A stretch of 64,000 nt of DNA from Vibrio kanaloae (GTDB taxonomy: Bacteria; Pseudomonadota; Gammaproteobacteria; Enterobacterales; Vibrionaceae): positions 620,001-684,000 of the forward strand of contig NZ_AP025498.1 of NCBI RefSeq assembly GCF_024347535.1, written 5' to 3'. Shown here one piece after another: positions 39,485 through 47,833 of the stretch. Every line of letters starts with the position of its first letter. Within the stretch, counting starts at the first letter, position 1. The translations under genes and the position numbers were made by a program. The notes under the pieces were generated by a model. That model made no database searches. It saw only the letters and a list, made by a program, of their open reading frames with translations, and had not been told where the DNA came from.

Positions 39485-41203
39485 TCAACGCTTTAGCATC
39501 TCGAAGATGCTCTTAGATAAACCAAACAGGCAGCTTTCTTGTACATCTAAAGTGATGTTACTGCGGTAGTACGGGCTTAAATCGACACCCATTCCCACAC
39601 CATGAATTTCGATACTGTTCTTGGTTGATTCACGCTCAATGACTTGTTTGAGGTGGTTATCCAAATAGAACTGATCGTTGGCTGTGCTGGTGGCGGTATC
39701 CATCGGGCAGCCGTCTGAGAACACGATTAAAACCTTTCTTTGTGCAATGTGCTGTTGCAACCGCTGACTAGCGAACTGCACCGCTTCGCCATCAATCCCT
39801 TCTTTAAATATATCGGCTTTGCGAAGGCTCGCAATGCCAAGGCGAGAGCGTCTCCAATGTGTATCAAAATCTTTAAACACAATATGTCGAACTTCGTTTA
39901 AGCGGCCTGGGTGTTTCGGCTGACCTTGCTTGAGCCACTGTCGATAAACTTTGCCACCGTTCCAGTTATTGGTGGTGAAGCCAATAATCTCAAATGGGAT
40001 ATCAGCCAATCCTACGGATTTGAGAATTGTATCTATCAGTAGACTTAGCTTGTGACTGTGTTTCTGCATTGAACCTGAGCAGTCCATCAAAAACGTGATG
40101 GCACATTGATGAGATGCGCCGATGTCAGGTTGATAAAAGACAGTGCGATCCAATGGCGACGTGATGAGCTTGGTTATGGTGGTGGCGTTAACAATGCCTT
40201 CTTCTAAATGATCCTGACGTCGGTTCGTTTGTGGAGTGGCAACAAAGCGAGTGAGCATCGCGGCTAAACGGCGAGTGTTGACTTGTCTCGCCATGATGTC
40301 ATCAGTGAGCTTTTGCCTCAGATCGAGTAACAGAGCGCGCCTGACGAGTTTATCTGCGGCGACCACGTGGTCAAATTCTGAATTAAAGACCTGATAATTG
40401 GCGCCCGACAGTTCGAATACCTTGCTACTGCCTGTGATGTCGGTATCGACGTCTTCATCTTGAATGTCGCCATCAACAATCAATGCAAGCTGAGCAAGGA
40501 TCTTAATGTCTTCTTCAACCGTAGGTGTCGGCGAGTTATTACTCTCTTGTTCTTGGTTGATAAGCTCTTGTGCTAAAGAGGCTAGCTCAGTGGCGCAGTG
40601 TGCAAACTGTTGTTGGTTGCTTCTATGTTGCTTTAAGCGCCTCAGGCTGTGCCCAAAAGTAGGCACGATGCCGGCACGTGTCGATTCAATGGTTTCAGCA
40701 ACCGGTTCCGAAACTGGAACACCGGTTAAGCGAGTGTGGATAACCTGCATCAATGTGAAGAGCAGCATGCCAATGCGAGATTCAGTGAAACCATTCTGAT
40801 GATATTGGTCGCTCCAATACGCAAAGTTGAATTGAATACTGTTGGTTACACCTTTTAGATAAGATGGAACTTGAGATTCAATTCGCACCTGTTCGCAGAA
40901 GTCGTAAAGCAGACGTTCGACTTCGTTTTTCGGTCGCAATGAGTAATGAAGTTCAGCATCAGAAAGCAATAGTCGCAGTGCCGATGAATCGATCTTACCT
41001 TGCATCGATAGCTTGCTGCTTTTTAGCTCGTGGCGAGACACAAAGGTCAGATCGTTGGTGTGCGCGGACTGGTAATAAAAGGGCTTATTGCCTTTATAGA
41101 GACGCTCTCCTCGATAATTCAGGCTCAACTCGCCACTGATCGCTCTGGCGACAGACACACCAAGGTCGAGGATCTTTTTCTGCTGGGAAGAGACATTGGC
41201 CAT
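39485..41203 (-). CDS. CobT-like VWA protein
   Basis: A 572-residue homologue of aerobic cobaltochelatase subunit CobT. The C-terminal VWA domain has MIDAS DCSGS (ITFLMDCSGSMQKHSH, about residue 375) followed by the CobT-specific run QPKHPGRLNEVRHIVFKDFD, RKADIFKEGIDGEAVQFAS and VLIVFSDGCPMDTATSTAND. The acidic linker usual in CobT is short here (EEDIKIL..., DIQDEDVDTDITG). It ends 3 bases before a CobS-like gene, so the two form an operon. No CobN or other corrin biosynthesis gene is present, so a role in cobalamin synthesis is doubtful. It may act with CobS-like as a chaperone for an enzyme of the surrounding sulfonate pathway. Confidence 0.88.
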   Translation of the reverse strand: MANVSSQQKKILDLGVSVARAISGELSLNYRGERLYKGNKPFYYQSAHTNDLTFVSRHELKSSKLSMQGKIDSSALRLLLSDAELHYSLRPKNEVERLLYDFCEQVRIESQVPSYLKGVTNSIQFNFAYWSDQYHQNGFTESRIGMLLFTLMQVIHTRLTGVPVSEPVAETIESTRAGIVPTFGHSLRRLKQHRSNQQQFAHCATELASLAQELINQEQESNNSPTPTVEEDIKILAQLALIVDGDIQDEDVDTDITGSSKVFELSGANYQVFNSEFDHVVAADKLVRRALLLDLRQKLTDDIMARQVNTRRLAAMLTRFVATPQTNRRQDHLEEGIVNATTITKLITSPLDRTVFYQPDIGASHQCAITFLMDCSGSMQKHSHKLSLLIDTILKSVGLADIPFEIIGFTTNNWNGGKVYRQWLKQGQPKHPGRLNEVRHIVFKDFDTHWRRSRLGIASLRKADIFKEGIDGEAVQFASQRLQQHIAQRKVLIVFSDGCPMDTATSTANDQFYLDNHLKQVIERESTKNSIEIHGVGMGVDLSPYYRSNITLDVQESCLFGLSKSIFEMLKR

Positions 41204-41206
41204 GGT

Positions 41207-42187
41207 TTACGACTCCGAGTGCGAATAGTTTTGAGTATGTGTTTCCAAGGCTTCCCCAAAGCAACGGAAATAGTATTCGCTTACCAACTCTTTCTCTTCG
41301 TCTTCGCAGCGATTTAAGAATGACAGCCTAAATGCGGTGGCTACATCGTCGAATATTTGGATGTTTTCGGCCCAAGTGAGCACCGTTCGTGGCGACATCA
41401 CAGTCGAAAGGTCGCCAGCCCGAAACCCGTTGCGTGTTAATCCTGCCGTTGCGATCATTTTCTCAACCAGTTGTCGGCCACTTTCATTATTCAGCTCCGG
41501 CAGCTTAGATAGCACGATCTTGGTTTCATGTTGTGGGTCTAAATAGTTGAGCGTAGCGATGATGTTCCATCTATCTAACTGGCTGTGGTTAAGCACTTGA
41601 GTGCCGGAATATAACCCCGAGAAATTACCCAAACCAAGTGTGTTACAGGTAGCAAATAGACGGAAAGAGGGGTGGGGAGTGATCACTCGATTTTGCTCTA
41701 AAGAAGTGTATTTGCCGTCTTGCTCTAAGAGTTGTTGAATTACAAACATCACGTCAGGGCGACCAGCGTCGTACTCATCCAATACCAGTGCGATGGGTTG
41801 TTGAATGCTCTGAGGAAGAATGCCTTCTTTAAACTCTGTTACCTGCATTCCGTCTTTAATGACGATGCTGTCTTTACCTATGAAATCCAATCGACTTAAG
41901 TGTCCGTCTAGGTTGATCCTCAAACATGGCCAATTCAATCTCGCGGCAATTTGCTCAATGTGAGACGACTTGCCCGTTCCGTGTGTACCTTGTATCAACG
42001 TACGGCGATTAGAGGTGAACCCCGCCAATATCGCCAGCGTCACTTCAGGATCAAAACAGTAGTTAGGATCGACTTTTGGCACATACTCTCCCACATGTTC
42101 AAACGCCATCACCGTTAGGTTGCTGTCGATGCCAAAGCACTCTCTAACACTTACCTGTCGCGTTGGTGTCAATTCCGACTCTTTCAT
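41207..42187 (-). CDS. CobS-like AAA+ ATPase
   Basis: About 326 residues from the ATG at 42187, which has a well-spaced GAGGG; ATGs at 42190 and 42211 are alternatives. It is strongly like CobS: YVPKVDPNYCFDPEVTLAIL, Walker A GTHGTGKSSHIEQIAARLNW, Walker B region PIALVLDEYDAGRPDVMFVI, and LFATCNTLGLGNFSGLYSGT. It belongs to the MoxR-like AAA+ clade that works with VWA partners. It is divergent from xsc (about 265 bases). In cobaltochelatase CobS hydrolyses ATP to drive cobalt insertion by CobN, which is absent here, so a re-purposed activator function is likely. Confidence 0.9.
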   Translation of the reverse strand: MKESELTPTRQVSVRECFGIDSNLTVMAFEHVGEYVPKVDPNYCFDPEVTLAILAGFTSNRRTLIQGTHGTGKSSHIEQIAARLNWPCLRINLDGHLSRLDFIGKDSIVIKDGMQVTEFKEGILPQSIQQPIALVLDEYDAGRPDVMFVIQQLLEQDGKYTSLEQNRVITPHPSFRLFATCNTLGLGNFSGLYSGTQVLNHSQLDRWNIIATLNYLDPQHETKIVLSKLPELNNESGRQLVEKMIATAGLTRNGFRAGDLSTVMSPRTVLTWAENIQIFDDVATAFRLSFLNRCEDEEKELVSEYYFRCFGEALETHTQNYSHSES

Positions 42188-42329
42188 CATTCTTCCCTCT
42201 ATATAACCCATTACTTGTCGATGTTATTGCGCTATGTCGTCGATTATTAACAGCTCCAGTTAAGTTAACGGCACTTTTTGTACGAAAAACTATCAATAAT
42301 GTGATCTAGTTTTGTTAATTAGAATGAAT

Positions 42330-42343
42330 CGTTCCAATTTAAT
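42330..42343 (+). promoter_or_regulatory. Candidate operator upstream of xsc (shared with tauXY)
   Basis: CGTTCCAATTTAAT, identical to a copy at 45508-45521 upstream of tauX. It lies 110 bases before the xsc start. GGAAC appears again before pta (near 37463). The shared sequence may bind the regulator of the cluster. Confidence 0.45.
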
Positions 42344-42452
42344 ATAAAAAGTTGACGCGCAAAAAATCTACAACTAAGGTGAAAATGAATTCAAAAAAGA
42401 GACAAATCATTCCGAAAAATGAAATTTTGGTTAACTCAAGGAGAATGGAAGA

Positions 42453-44264
42453 ATGAGTGAGCAAGAAAAACGTACGGTTGTTTCCGGCACAGTAACAATG
42501 ACACCATCAGAAGCGTTCGTTGAAACTATGGTTGCTAATGATGTTACCGACATGTTCGGCATCATGGGGTCAGCATTTATGGACGCAATGGATATCTTTG
42601 CTCCTGCTGGCATTCGATTGGTCCCAGTAGTACACGAGCAAGGTGCTGCTCACATGGCAGATGGTTACTCTCGTGTATCGGGTCGCCACGGTGTGGTTAT
42701 CGGGCAAAATGGCCCGGGTATCAGTAACTGTGTGACTGCGATTGCAGCGGCGTTCTGGGCACATAGCCCGGTCGTCATTGTGACGCCAGAGACAGGCACT
42801 AAAACAATGGGCTTAGGTGGTTTCCAAGAGTGTAACCAGCTACCAATGTTCCAAGAGTTTACTAAGTATCAAGGACACGTAACGCACCCAGACCGTATGG
42901 CGGAATACACAGGCCGATGCTTCGACCGTGCGATGAGCGAAATGGGTCCGACTCAACTGAATATTCCTCGTGACTACTTCTACGGTGAAACTCAAACTGA
43001 GATCCCAAAACCCGCGCGTTTAGACCGTGGTCCGGGTGGTGAAAAATCTTTGAATGAAGCGGCAGACCTGATTGCAGAAGCGAAATTCCCAGTCATCATC
43101 TCTGGTGGTGGCGTGGTAATGGCTGACGCAGTTCAAGAGTGTGCAGCATTAGCAGAAAGGCTGGGTGCGCCGGTTGTGAACAGCTACCTACACAATGACT
43201 CGTTCCCTGCTAGTCACCCATTATGGTGTGGCCCTCTAGGCTACCAAGGTTCGAAAGCAGCAATGAAATTGATGGCTCAAGCGGATGTGGTTATCGCTTT
43301 GGGTACACGTCTTGGTCCATTTGGTACTTTGCCTCAACATGGTATGGACTACTGGCCGAAGAACGCGAAAATCATTCAGATTGATGCAGACAACAAGATG
43401 CTTGGCCTTGTTAAGAAGATCTCTGTTGGTATCTGCGGCGACGCGAAAGCAGCTGCGGTTGCTCTATCTGAAAGATTAGAAGGCCGTGCACTGTTGTGTG
43501 ATGACAACAAAGGCGCTCGTCAAGACACCGTCGCTACAGAGAAAGCACTTTGGGAAAAAGAGCTTGATGAGTGGACACACGAACGTGACTCTTTCAGCTT
43601 GGATATGATTGAAGAAAACTCACACGAGACTCCGTTCTCTGGTGGTGAATACCTACACCCACGCCAAGTACTGCGAGAGCTAGAAAAAGCGATGCCAGAA
43701 GACGTAATGGTCTCGACGGATATCGGTAACATCAACTCAGTGGCAAACAGCTACTTACGCTTTGAAAAACCACGTAGCTTCTTTGCTGCAATGAGTTTCG
43801 GTAACTGTGGTTACGCATTCCCGACCATCATTGGTGCGAAAGCAGCGGCACCTCATCGTCCAGCTATCTCTTATGCAGGCGACGGTGCGTGGGGCATGAG
43901 CCTGATGGAAACCATGACATGTGTTCGCCATAACATTCCAGTGACAGCCGTGGTATTCCACAACCGTCAATGGGGTGCAGAGAAGAAGAACCAAGTCGAC
44001 TTCTACAACCGACGCTTTGTTGCTGGTGAACTGGATAACCAAAGCTTTGCAGAAATCGCACGAGCAATGGGTGCTGAAGGCATCACGGTTGATAAGCTAG
44101 AAGATGTAGGTCCGACTCTACAAAAAGCCATCGACATGCAAATGAACGAAGGCAAAACAACCATCATTGAAATCATGTGTACTCAGGAATTGGGCGACCC
44201 GTTCCGCCGAGATGCACTATCAACGCCGGTTCGTTTCCTAGATAAATACAAAGATTACGTATAA
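42453..44264 (+). CDS. xsc: Sulfoacetaldehyde acetyltransferase
   Basis: A 603-residue thiamine-diphosphate enzyme that splits sulfoacetaldehyde with phosphate into acetyl phosphate and sulfite. The ThDP-activating Glu is in VPVVHEQGAAHMADGYSR, and the ThDP/Mg motif is GDGAWGMSLMETMTCVRHN with HNRQWGAEKKNQ following. The N-terminus GTVTMTPSEAFVETMVAND and the stretch FGIMGSAFMDAMDIFAPAG are typical of Xsc and separate it from acetolactate synthase. The ribosome site AAGGAG is 13 bases before the ATG. It is the key enzyme of the taurine cluster, followed by a long stem-loop. Confidence 0.95.
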   Translation: MSEQEKRTVVSGTVTMTPSEAFVETMVANDVTDMFGIMGSAFMDAMDIFAPAGIRLVPVVHEQGAAHMADGYSRVSGRHGVVIGQNGPGISNCVTAIAAAFWAHSPVVIVTPETGTKTMGLGGFQECNQLPMFQEFTKYQGHVTHPDRMAEYTGRCFDRAMSEMGPTQLNIPRDYFYGETQTEIPKPARLDRGPGGEKSLNEAADLIAEAKFPVIISGGGVVMADAVQECAALAERLGAPVVNSYLHNDSFPASHPLWCGPLGYQGSKAAMKLMAQADVVIALGTRLGPFGTLPQHGMDYWPKNAKIIQIDADNKMLGLVKKISVGICGDAKAAAVALSERLEGRALLCDDNKGARQDTVATEKALWEKELDEWTHERDSFSLDMIEENSHETPFSGGEYLHPRQVLRELEKAMPEDVMVSTDIGNINSVANSYLRFEKPRSFFAAMSFGNCGYAFPTIIGAKAAAPHRPAISYAGDGAWGMSLMETMTCVRHNIPVTAVVFHNRQWGAEKKNQVDFYNRRFVAGELDNQSFAEIARAMGAEGITVDKLEDVGPTLQKAIDMQMNEGKTTIIEIMCTQELGDPFRRDALSTPVRFLDKYKDYV

Positions 44265-44274
44265 GTCATAGGAA

Positions 44275-44341
44275 GTTTGTCCGACCAAAACAGTCTCGTG
44301 AATGCAAGATAAAGAGTTATCGAGAATGTGGTCGGGCAAAC
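44275..44341 (+). other. Long stem-loop after xsc
   Basis: GTTTGTCCGACCA pairs with TGGTCGGGCAAAC (12 of 13) around a 41-base interior that itself holds CTCG / CGAG. There is no T-run afterwards, so it may protect the 3' end of the xsc mRNA or reduce read-through, rather than terminate. Confidence 0.7.
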
Positions 44342-44691
44342 GAATTAAGTTCTAACACTAGGTATTAATTTAAAACTGGATGATGAAACAGAATGGTTAA
44401 ACGACCGAGTCTATTTTAAAGATTATTAATAGATTTATTATGTAAATATTGGGTAATATATTTTTATTATTTCGTTTTAAATGTTAGGGAATTAATGAAA
44501 TTATTAAGATGAATAGGTTGACGATTACAGTAATATAAGCTTATCAATAATTATTATGAGTGACTTTTAAATAGTAATTATCGATAAATAGATAGAGTTA
44601 TGAGTCTTTAGTCTATGTGTTTTATTAGATGTCAGTATTATTTAATAAATAAAAATTTATTTTTTATATTGTCGGTTGGTTGGAACCAAAT
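44342..44691. other. AT-rich gene-free stretch before FRG gene
   Basis: About 350 bases far richer in A and T than the neighbouring genes, with no credible reading frame. Half-sites resembling LuxR-type operators (TTATCAATAA near 44540; TTATCGATAAA near 44579) occur, but this composition gives such matches by chance. It probably carries the promoter of the next gene. Confidence 0.55.
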
Positions 44692-45498
44692 ATGAACAAC
44701 AAACTTTATATCAGCACACTCGAGGAACTGTATAAAATAATCGAGTCATTAATGACTGAATGCAGTGATCAACGTGGTTTGATTTATAACGTATGTGATT
44801 ATGAAAACAGTAATCTGATGCCAAGTTTAGGCCGTTCAAATCGTAGGAACATACGCCGTGTCGAACAAGAGCTGCTTGCTACGGTGAGACTTTACGGTGG
44901 TCACTCGCTGAGTTCTAACGATATAAATGACTGGTTATTGATGTGTTTAGCCAAGAAACTGGGCTTTCCCACCCGTTTACTGGAATGGACTGATAACCTG
45001 TTAAATGCGCTGTGGTCGGTGTGTCACAGCCAAAGTAAAGACTGCATAAATATAATTAAAGCTGTTGATTATCAGCGGGTTAGTTTCTTTATTTCACCGT
45101 GTGATCTCAACAAAACACAGATATTTAATGTGGCGGATTGCGATAAACAAGAGCCACGCAAGGACAAGTGGTATTCCATTCACCCATTTAAGGAAGGTGG
45201 CAATGATGCCATTCAGCCTTTGTACGATGAGAAAGAATATTCAAACGGTCTAGTGTCCGTTCATATTCTTCCATCAATGAAAGTAAACCTGATAAAGGAG
45301 TTAATATCCATGAATGTTTTAAATGAACCGAAAGAATATGTCGAAGAGAAACTAACAGATTTAAAAAATGAAGCACATGTAGATAACAACCAAGTAATAA
45401 ATAAAGGTGATGGCAGTATCGAATTACAAGTTAATACTCATGATCGTCAACTTGAACAGTATGGTCGAAAGTATCATCAAGACTTTGATTTCGACTAA
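44692..45498 (+). CDS. FRG-domain protein
   Basis: About 268 residues from ATG 44692; a TTG at 44680 is less likely. The FRG-domain pattern is visible: Gln-Arg-Gly (DQRGLIYNVCDYENSNLMPS) at about 28-47, EQELLATVRLYG, and the hallmark LAKKLGFPTRLLEWTDNLLNALW at about 83-105, where most members read HYGxPTRLLDWT. The middle (KWYSIHPFKEGGNDAIQPLYDE) is also typical. FRG proteins are widespread in mobile and defence-related loci, and their activity is unknown. Codon use is AT-richer than the flanks, and it interrupts xsc-tauXY, suggesting insertion. Confidence 0.8.
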   Translation: MNNKLYISTLEELYKIIESLMTECSDQRGLIYNVCDYENSNLMPSLGRSNRRNIRRVEQELLATVRLYGGHSLSSNDINDWLLMCLAKKLGFPTRLLEWTDNLLNALWSVCHSQSKDCINIIKAVDYQRVSFFISPCDLNKTQIFNVADCDKQEPRKDKWYSIHPFKEGGNDAIQPLYDEKEYSNGLVSVHILPSMKVNLIKELISMNVLNEPKEYVEEKLTDLKNEAHVDNNQVINKGDGSIELQVNTHDRQLEQYGRKYHQDFDFD

Positions 45499-45507
45499 AG
45501 GCTAACA

Positions 45508-45521
45508 CGTTCCAATTTAAT
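45508..45521 (+). promoter_or_regulatory. Candidate operator upstream of tauXY (shared with xsc)
   Basis: CGTTCCAATTTAAT, identical over 14 bases to 42330-42343. It lies 240 bases before tauX, just after the FRG gene stop. The region to 45760 has no other feature I can support. Confidence 0.45.
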
Positions 45522-45760
45522 TATATCTTTGATATCGAGAGTGAAAATCCGATAAAATAAAATTAGAACACTAATTAATTTATAAAAAGATGAAATCTGT
45601 GAGCTTAGAGATTGTTTATAACCTAACTCGAAGTTAGAGTGACTAACCTTGTTATCAGGTTGTTAAATTTTAAAAAGTCTAGTTTAAACACTCTAATAAA
45701 AAAGTGGCGCAAAGCTACTGAAATTTAAACCAATAACGAAAACATAAAGGATTCTGGAAT

Positions 45761-46198
45761 ATGAATATGCAAACCAATGCACCGACATTCGTGCTGGAAA
45801 ACCAAGTCGACACCGCTTTTTTACAGTCTTTCAGTGATGCGTGGAATAACCATGATATTGAGGCGCTCATGTCTTTCATGACGGAAGACTGTGTATTCCA
45901 CACGGTGGCAGGCGAAGGCTTGCTTGGAAACACTATCGAAGGGTACGAAGCGGTTCGAAATAGCTTTGAATTGGTTTGGCAGAACTTTCCAGATGCGGCT
46001 TGGAGCGACCCTGTGCATTTTGTGTGTGGTGACCAAGCAGTGAGTGAGTCAACGTTTTCTGCAACGAACCCGGATGGCAGCGTCATCGAAGCTCGCATGG
46101 TCGACGTATTTACTCTGAAAGATGGAAAAATCAGCGTAAAAAATGCCTTCCGTAAAACACGACCTCTTTTGACTCCTAACAACACTCCCAAGAGCTAG
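45761..46198 (+). CDS. tauX: Taurine dehydrogenase small subunit (NTF2/SnoaL-like fold)
   Basis: A 145-residue protein with a SnoaL/NTF2-like fold: helix FLQSFSDAWNNHDIEALMSF, then TEDCVFHTVAGEG and a closing strand MVDVFTLKDGKISVKNAFRK. In taurine degraders such as Paracoccus and Silicibacter, the small subunit TauX is encoded directly before the flavoprotein TauY. Here the same order holds, with 48 bases between. TauXY oxidatively deaminates taurine to sulfoacetaldehyde and ammonium. The name relies on gene order and size; the fold alone is not specific. The ribosome site is AAGGA. Confidence 0.75.
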   Translation: MNMQTNAPTFVLENQVDTAFLQSFSDAWNNHDIEALMSFMTEDCVFHTVAGEGLLGNTIEGYEAVRNSFELVWQNFPDAAWSDPVHFVCGDQAVSESTFSATNPDGSVIEARMVDVFTLKDGKISVKNAFRKTRPLLTPNNTPKS

Positions 46199-46246
46199 AC
46201 ACGAAACCACAACCCGTTCACGTGTTATGACTAGGAGAGTCGAATT

Positions 46247-47713
46247 ATGAGTTTAGTAATGGAACAACCGGCAGCCGATGTGCCGCCAAAGGTGAAAAGC
46301 ACCCAAGCACAAGAAAGTACCCAAGCAAAAGAAAGATACGATCCAAAATACGATCCACTTAAAGATAAAAGCCCAGGTTATGGTAAGGAATACGCTCCGA
46401 CTTATTGGGTCGATACCGCAGGCGCACCACCTGAAGATGATGGTCCAATTACATCGGATATGGATGTTGATGTGGCGATAATTGGTTCAGGCTACACAGG
46501 CCTAAGTACCGCGATACACCTTGCTGAAATGTACGGCATTAAAGCGACTGTGATTGAAGCTAACCGTATGAGTTGGGGCTGCAGTACCCGAAATGGTGGT
46601 CAGGCTCAGTGTGCGTCAGGACGTTTGAAGCGTTCTCAGTGGATTGAACGCTGGGGCTTAGAAACGGCGCTAAAAATGCACCGCGAATGCGTCGATGGCA
46701 TGAACACATTTAAGTCTCTAATCAAAGACATTGATTGTGACCCGCAGCCGGGTGGCCACTTATATGTGGCTCACCGTCCAAAAGTGATGGCAACGCTTGA
46801 GAAAGAAGCCAAGTTGCTGCGTGACACGTTCGATTACGATGCGCAGATCTTAGATGCGGAAACCGTAAAACGTGATTACGTTGGTGATCAAGAAGCGGCA
46901 GGCGCGATGCATGAGCCCGAAGGGATTGGCATTCATGCTGGGAAATTGGCGTTTGGTTATCTAAGAAAGGCGAGAGCTCTCGGCGTAAAAGTTCACCCAG
47001 CAAGCCCTGTGATGGGATGGGAAACTCGCAACGGTGTGCACTACCTGAAAACGCCAGGTGGTGTGGTTAAGGCACGTTCCGTTGGTGTTTGTACGGGTGG
47101 GTATACCAGCCAAGGTTTGCATTCAGAGCTTAAGAATCGCCTATTACCAGTCCTTTCTAACTCGATGGTGACGCGTCCGTTAACTCAAAGTGAAATCGCC
47201 GCGTGTAACTTCAAAACCAATCAAGTGATTACTGATACTCGAATTCTGCGCCACTACTACCGTTTGTTACCGGATAACCGAGTACAGATTGGTACACGCA
47301 GTGCCATCAGTGGCAAGAACGCACCTGAGAAGAAATATGAAGACATGTTGAGAGCGGATTTAACCCGAAAATTCCCGTCTCTCGATCAGATCCAAATCGA
47401 TTATTCATGGTGGGGCTGGGTGGATGTTAGCCACGACATGATGCCGAGAATTTATCAGCCAAACCCAAAACAATCCATCTTCTACGCACTGGGTTATGGC
47501 GGCAATGGTGTGATGTATTCCGCTCAAGCCGGTAAACGCCTTGCTCAGTGGATAGCAGGTGAAGGTCACAAGCTCGACCTACCAATATTTGAATCAAAAC
47601 TTCCGTTCCCCAACGTGAGGGAAGTGGTGGAATCTGAGATGTTTGCACCATTTCGAAGAGTAGGGCAACAGTTCCTTTATCAGTGGTATTCGTTAAAGGA
47701 TGAAAAGCTGTAA
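46247..47713 (+). CDS. tauY: Taurine dehydrogenase large subunit (FAD-dependent, DAO family)
   Basis: A 488-residue flavoprotein. The FAD-binding Rossmann motif is DVAIIGSGYTGLSTAIHLAE near residues 76-95, with E at the end of the second strand (ATVIEA). A conserved C-terminal FAD segment reads IFYALGYGGNGVMYSAQAGK. This is the D-amino acid oxidase-like family (DadA/GlpO/TauY). The first 70 residues are a polar extension (EQPAADVPPKVKSTQAQEST) with no signal peptide. It follows tauX and precedes a TRAP transporter, so a taurine dehydrogenase role is the best reading; another amine or amino acid substrate is possible. Confidence 0.82.
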   Translation: MSLVMEQPAADVPPKVKSTQAQESTQAKERYDPKYDPLKDKSPGYGKEYAPTYWVDTAGAPPEDDGPITSDMDVDVAIIGSGYTGLSTAIHLAEMYGIKATVIEANRMSWGCSTRNGGQAQCASGRLKRSQWIERWGLETALKMHRECVDGMNTFKSLIKDIDCDPQPGGHLYVAHRPKVMATLEKEAKLLRDTFDYDAQILDAETVKRDYVGDQEAAGAMHEPEGIGIHAGKLAFGYLRKARALGVKVHPASPVMGWETRNGVHYLKTPGGVVKARSVGVCTGGYTSQGLHSELKNRLLPVLSNSMVTRPLTQSEIAACNFKTNQVITDTRILRHYYRLLPDNRVQIGTRSAISGKNAPEKKYEDMLRADLTRKFPSLDQIQIDYSWWGWVDVSHDMMPRIYQPNPKQSIFYALGYGGNGVMYSAQAGKRLAQWIAGEGHKLDLPIFESKLPFPNVREVVESEMFAPFRRVGQQFLYQWYSLKDEKL

Positions 47714-47833
47714 TCGCGACTCGAACATTGTTTCCAAAATAGGGAAATAGAACTACGACCAGGAAAGTTGTACCAGGTCACCTTGTGAGCAAAGTACAGG
47801 CAGGAAGTCTGTACGATATGAAAGGTTAAGACT

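Noticed and set aside
44535..44600. LuxR/HapR-like half-sites TTATCAATAA and TTATCGATAAA
   Set aside because: Each has only one matching half, and the region is so AT-rich that chance matches are expected.
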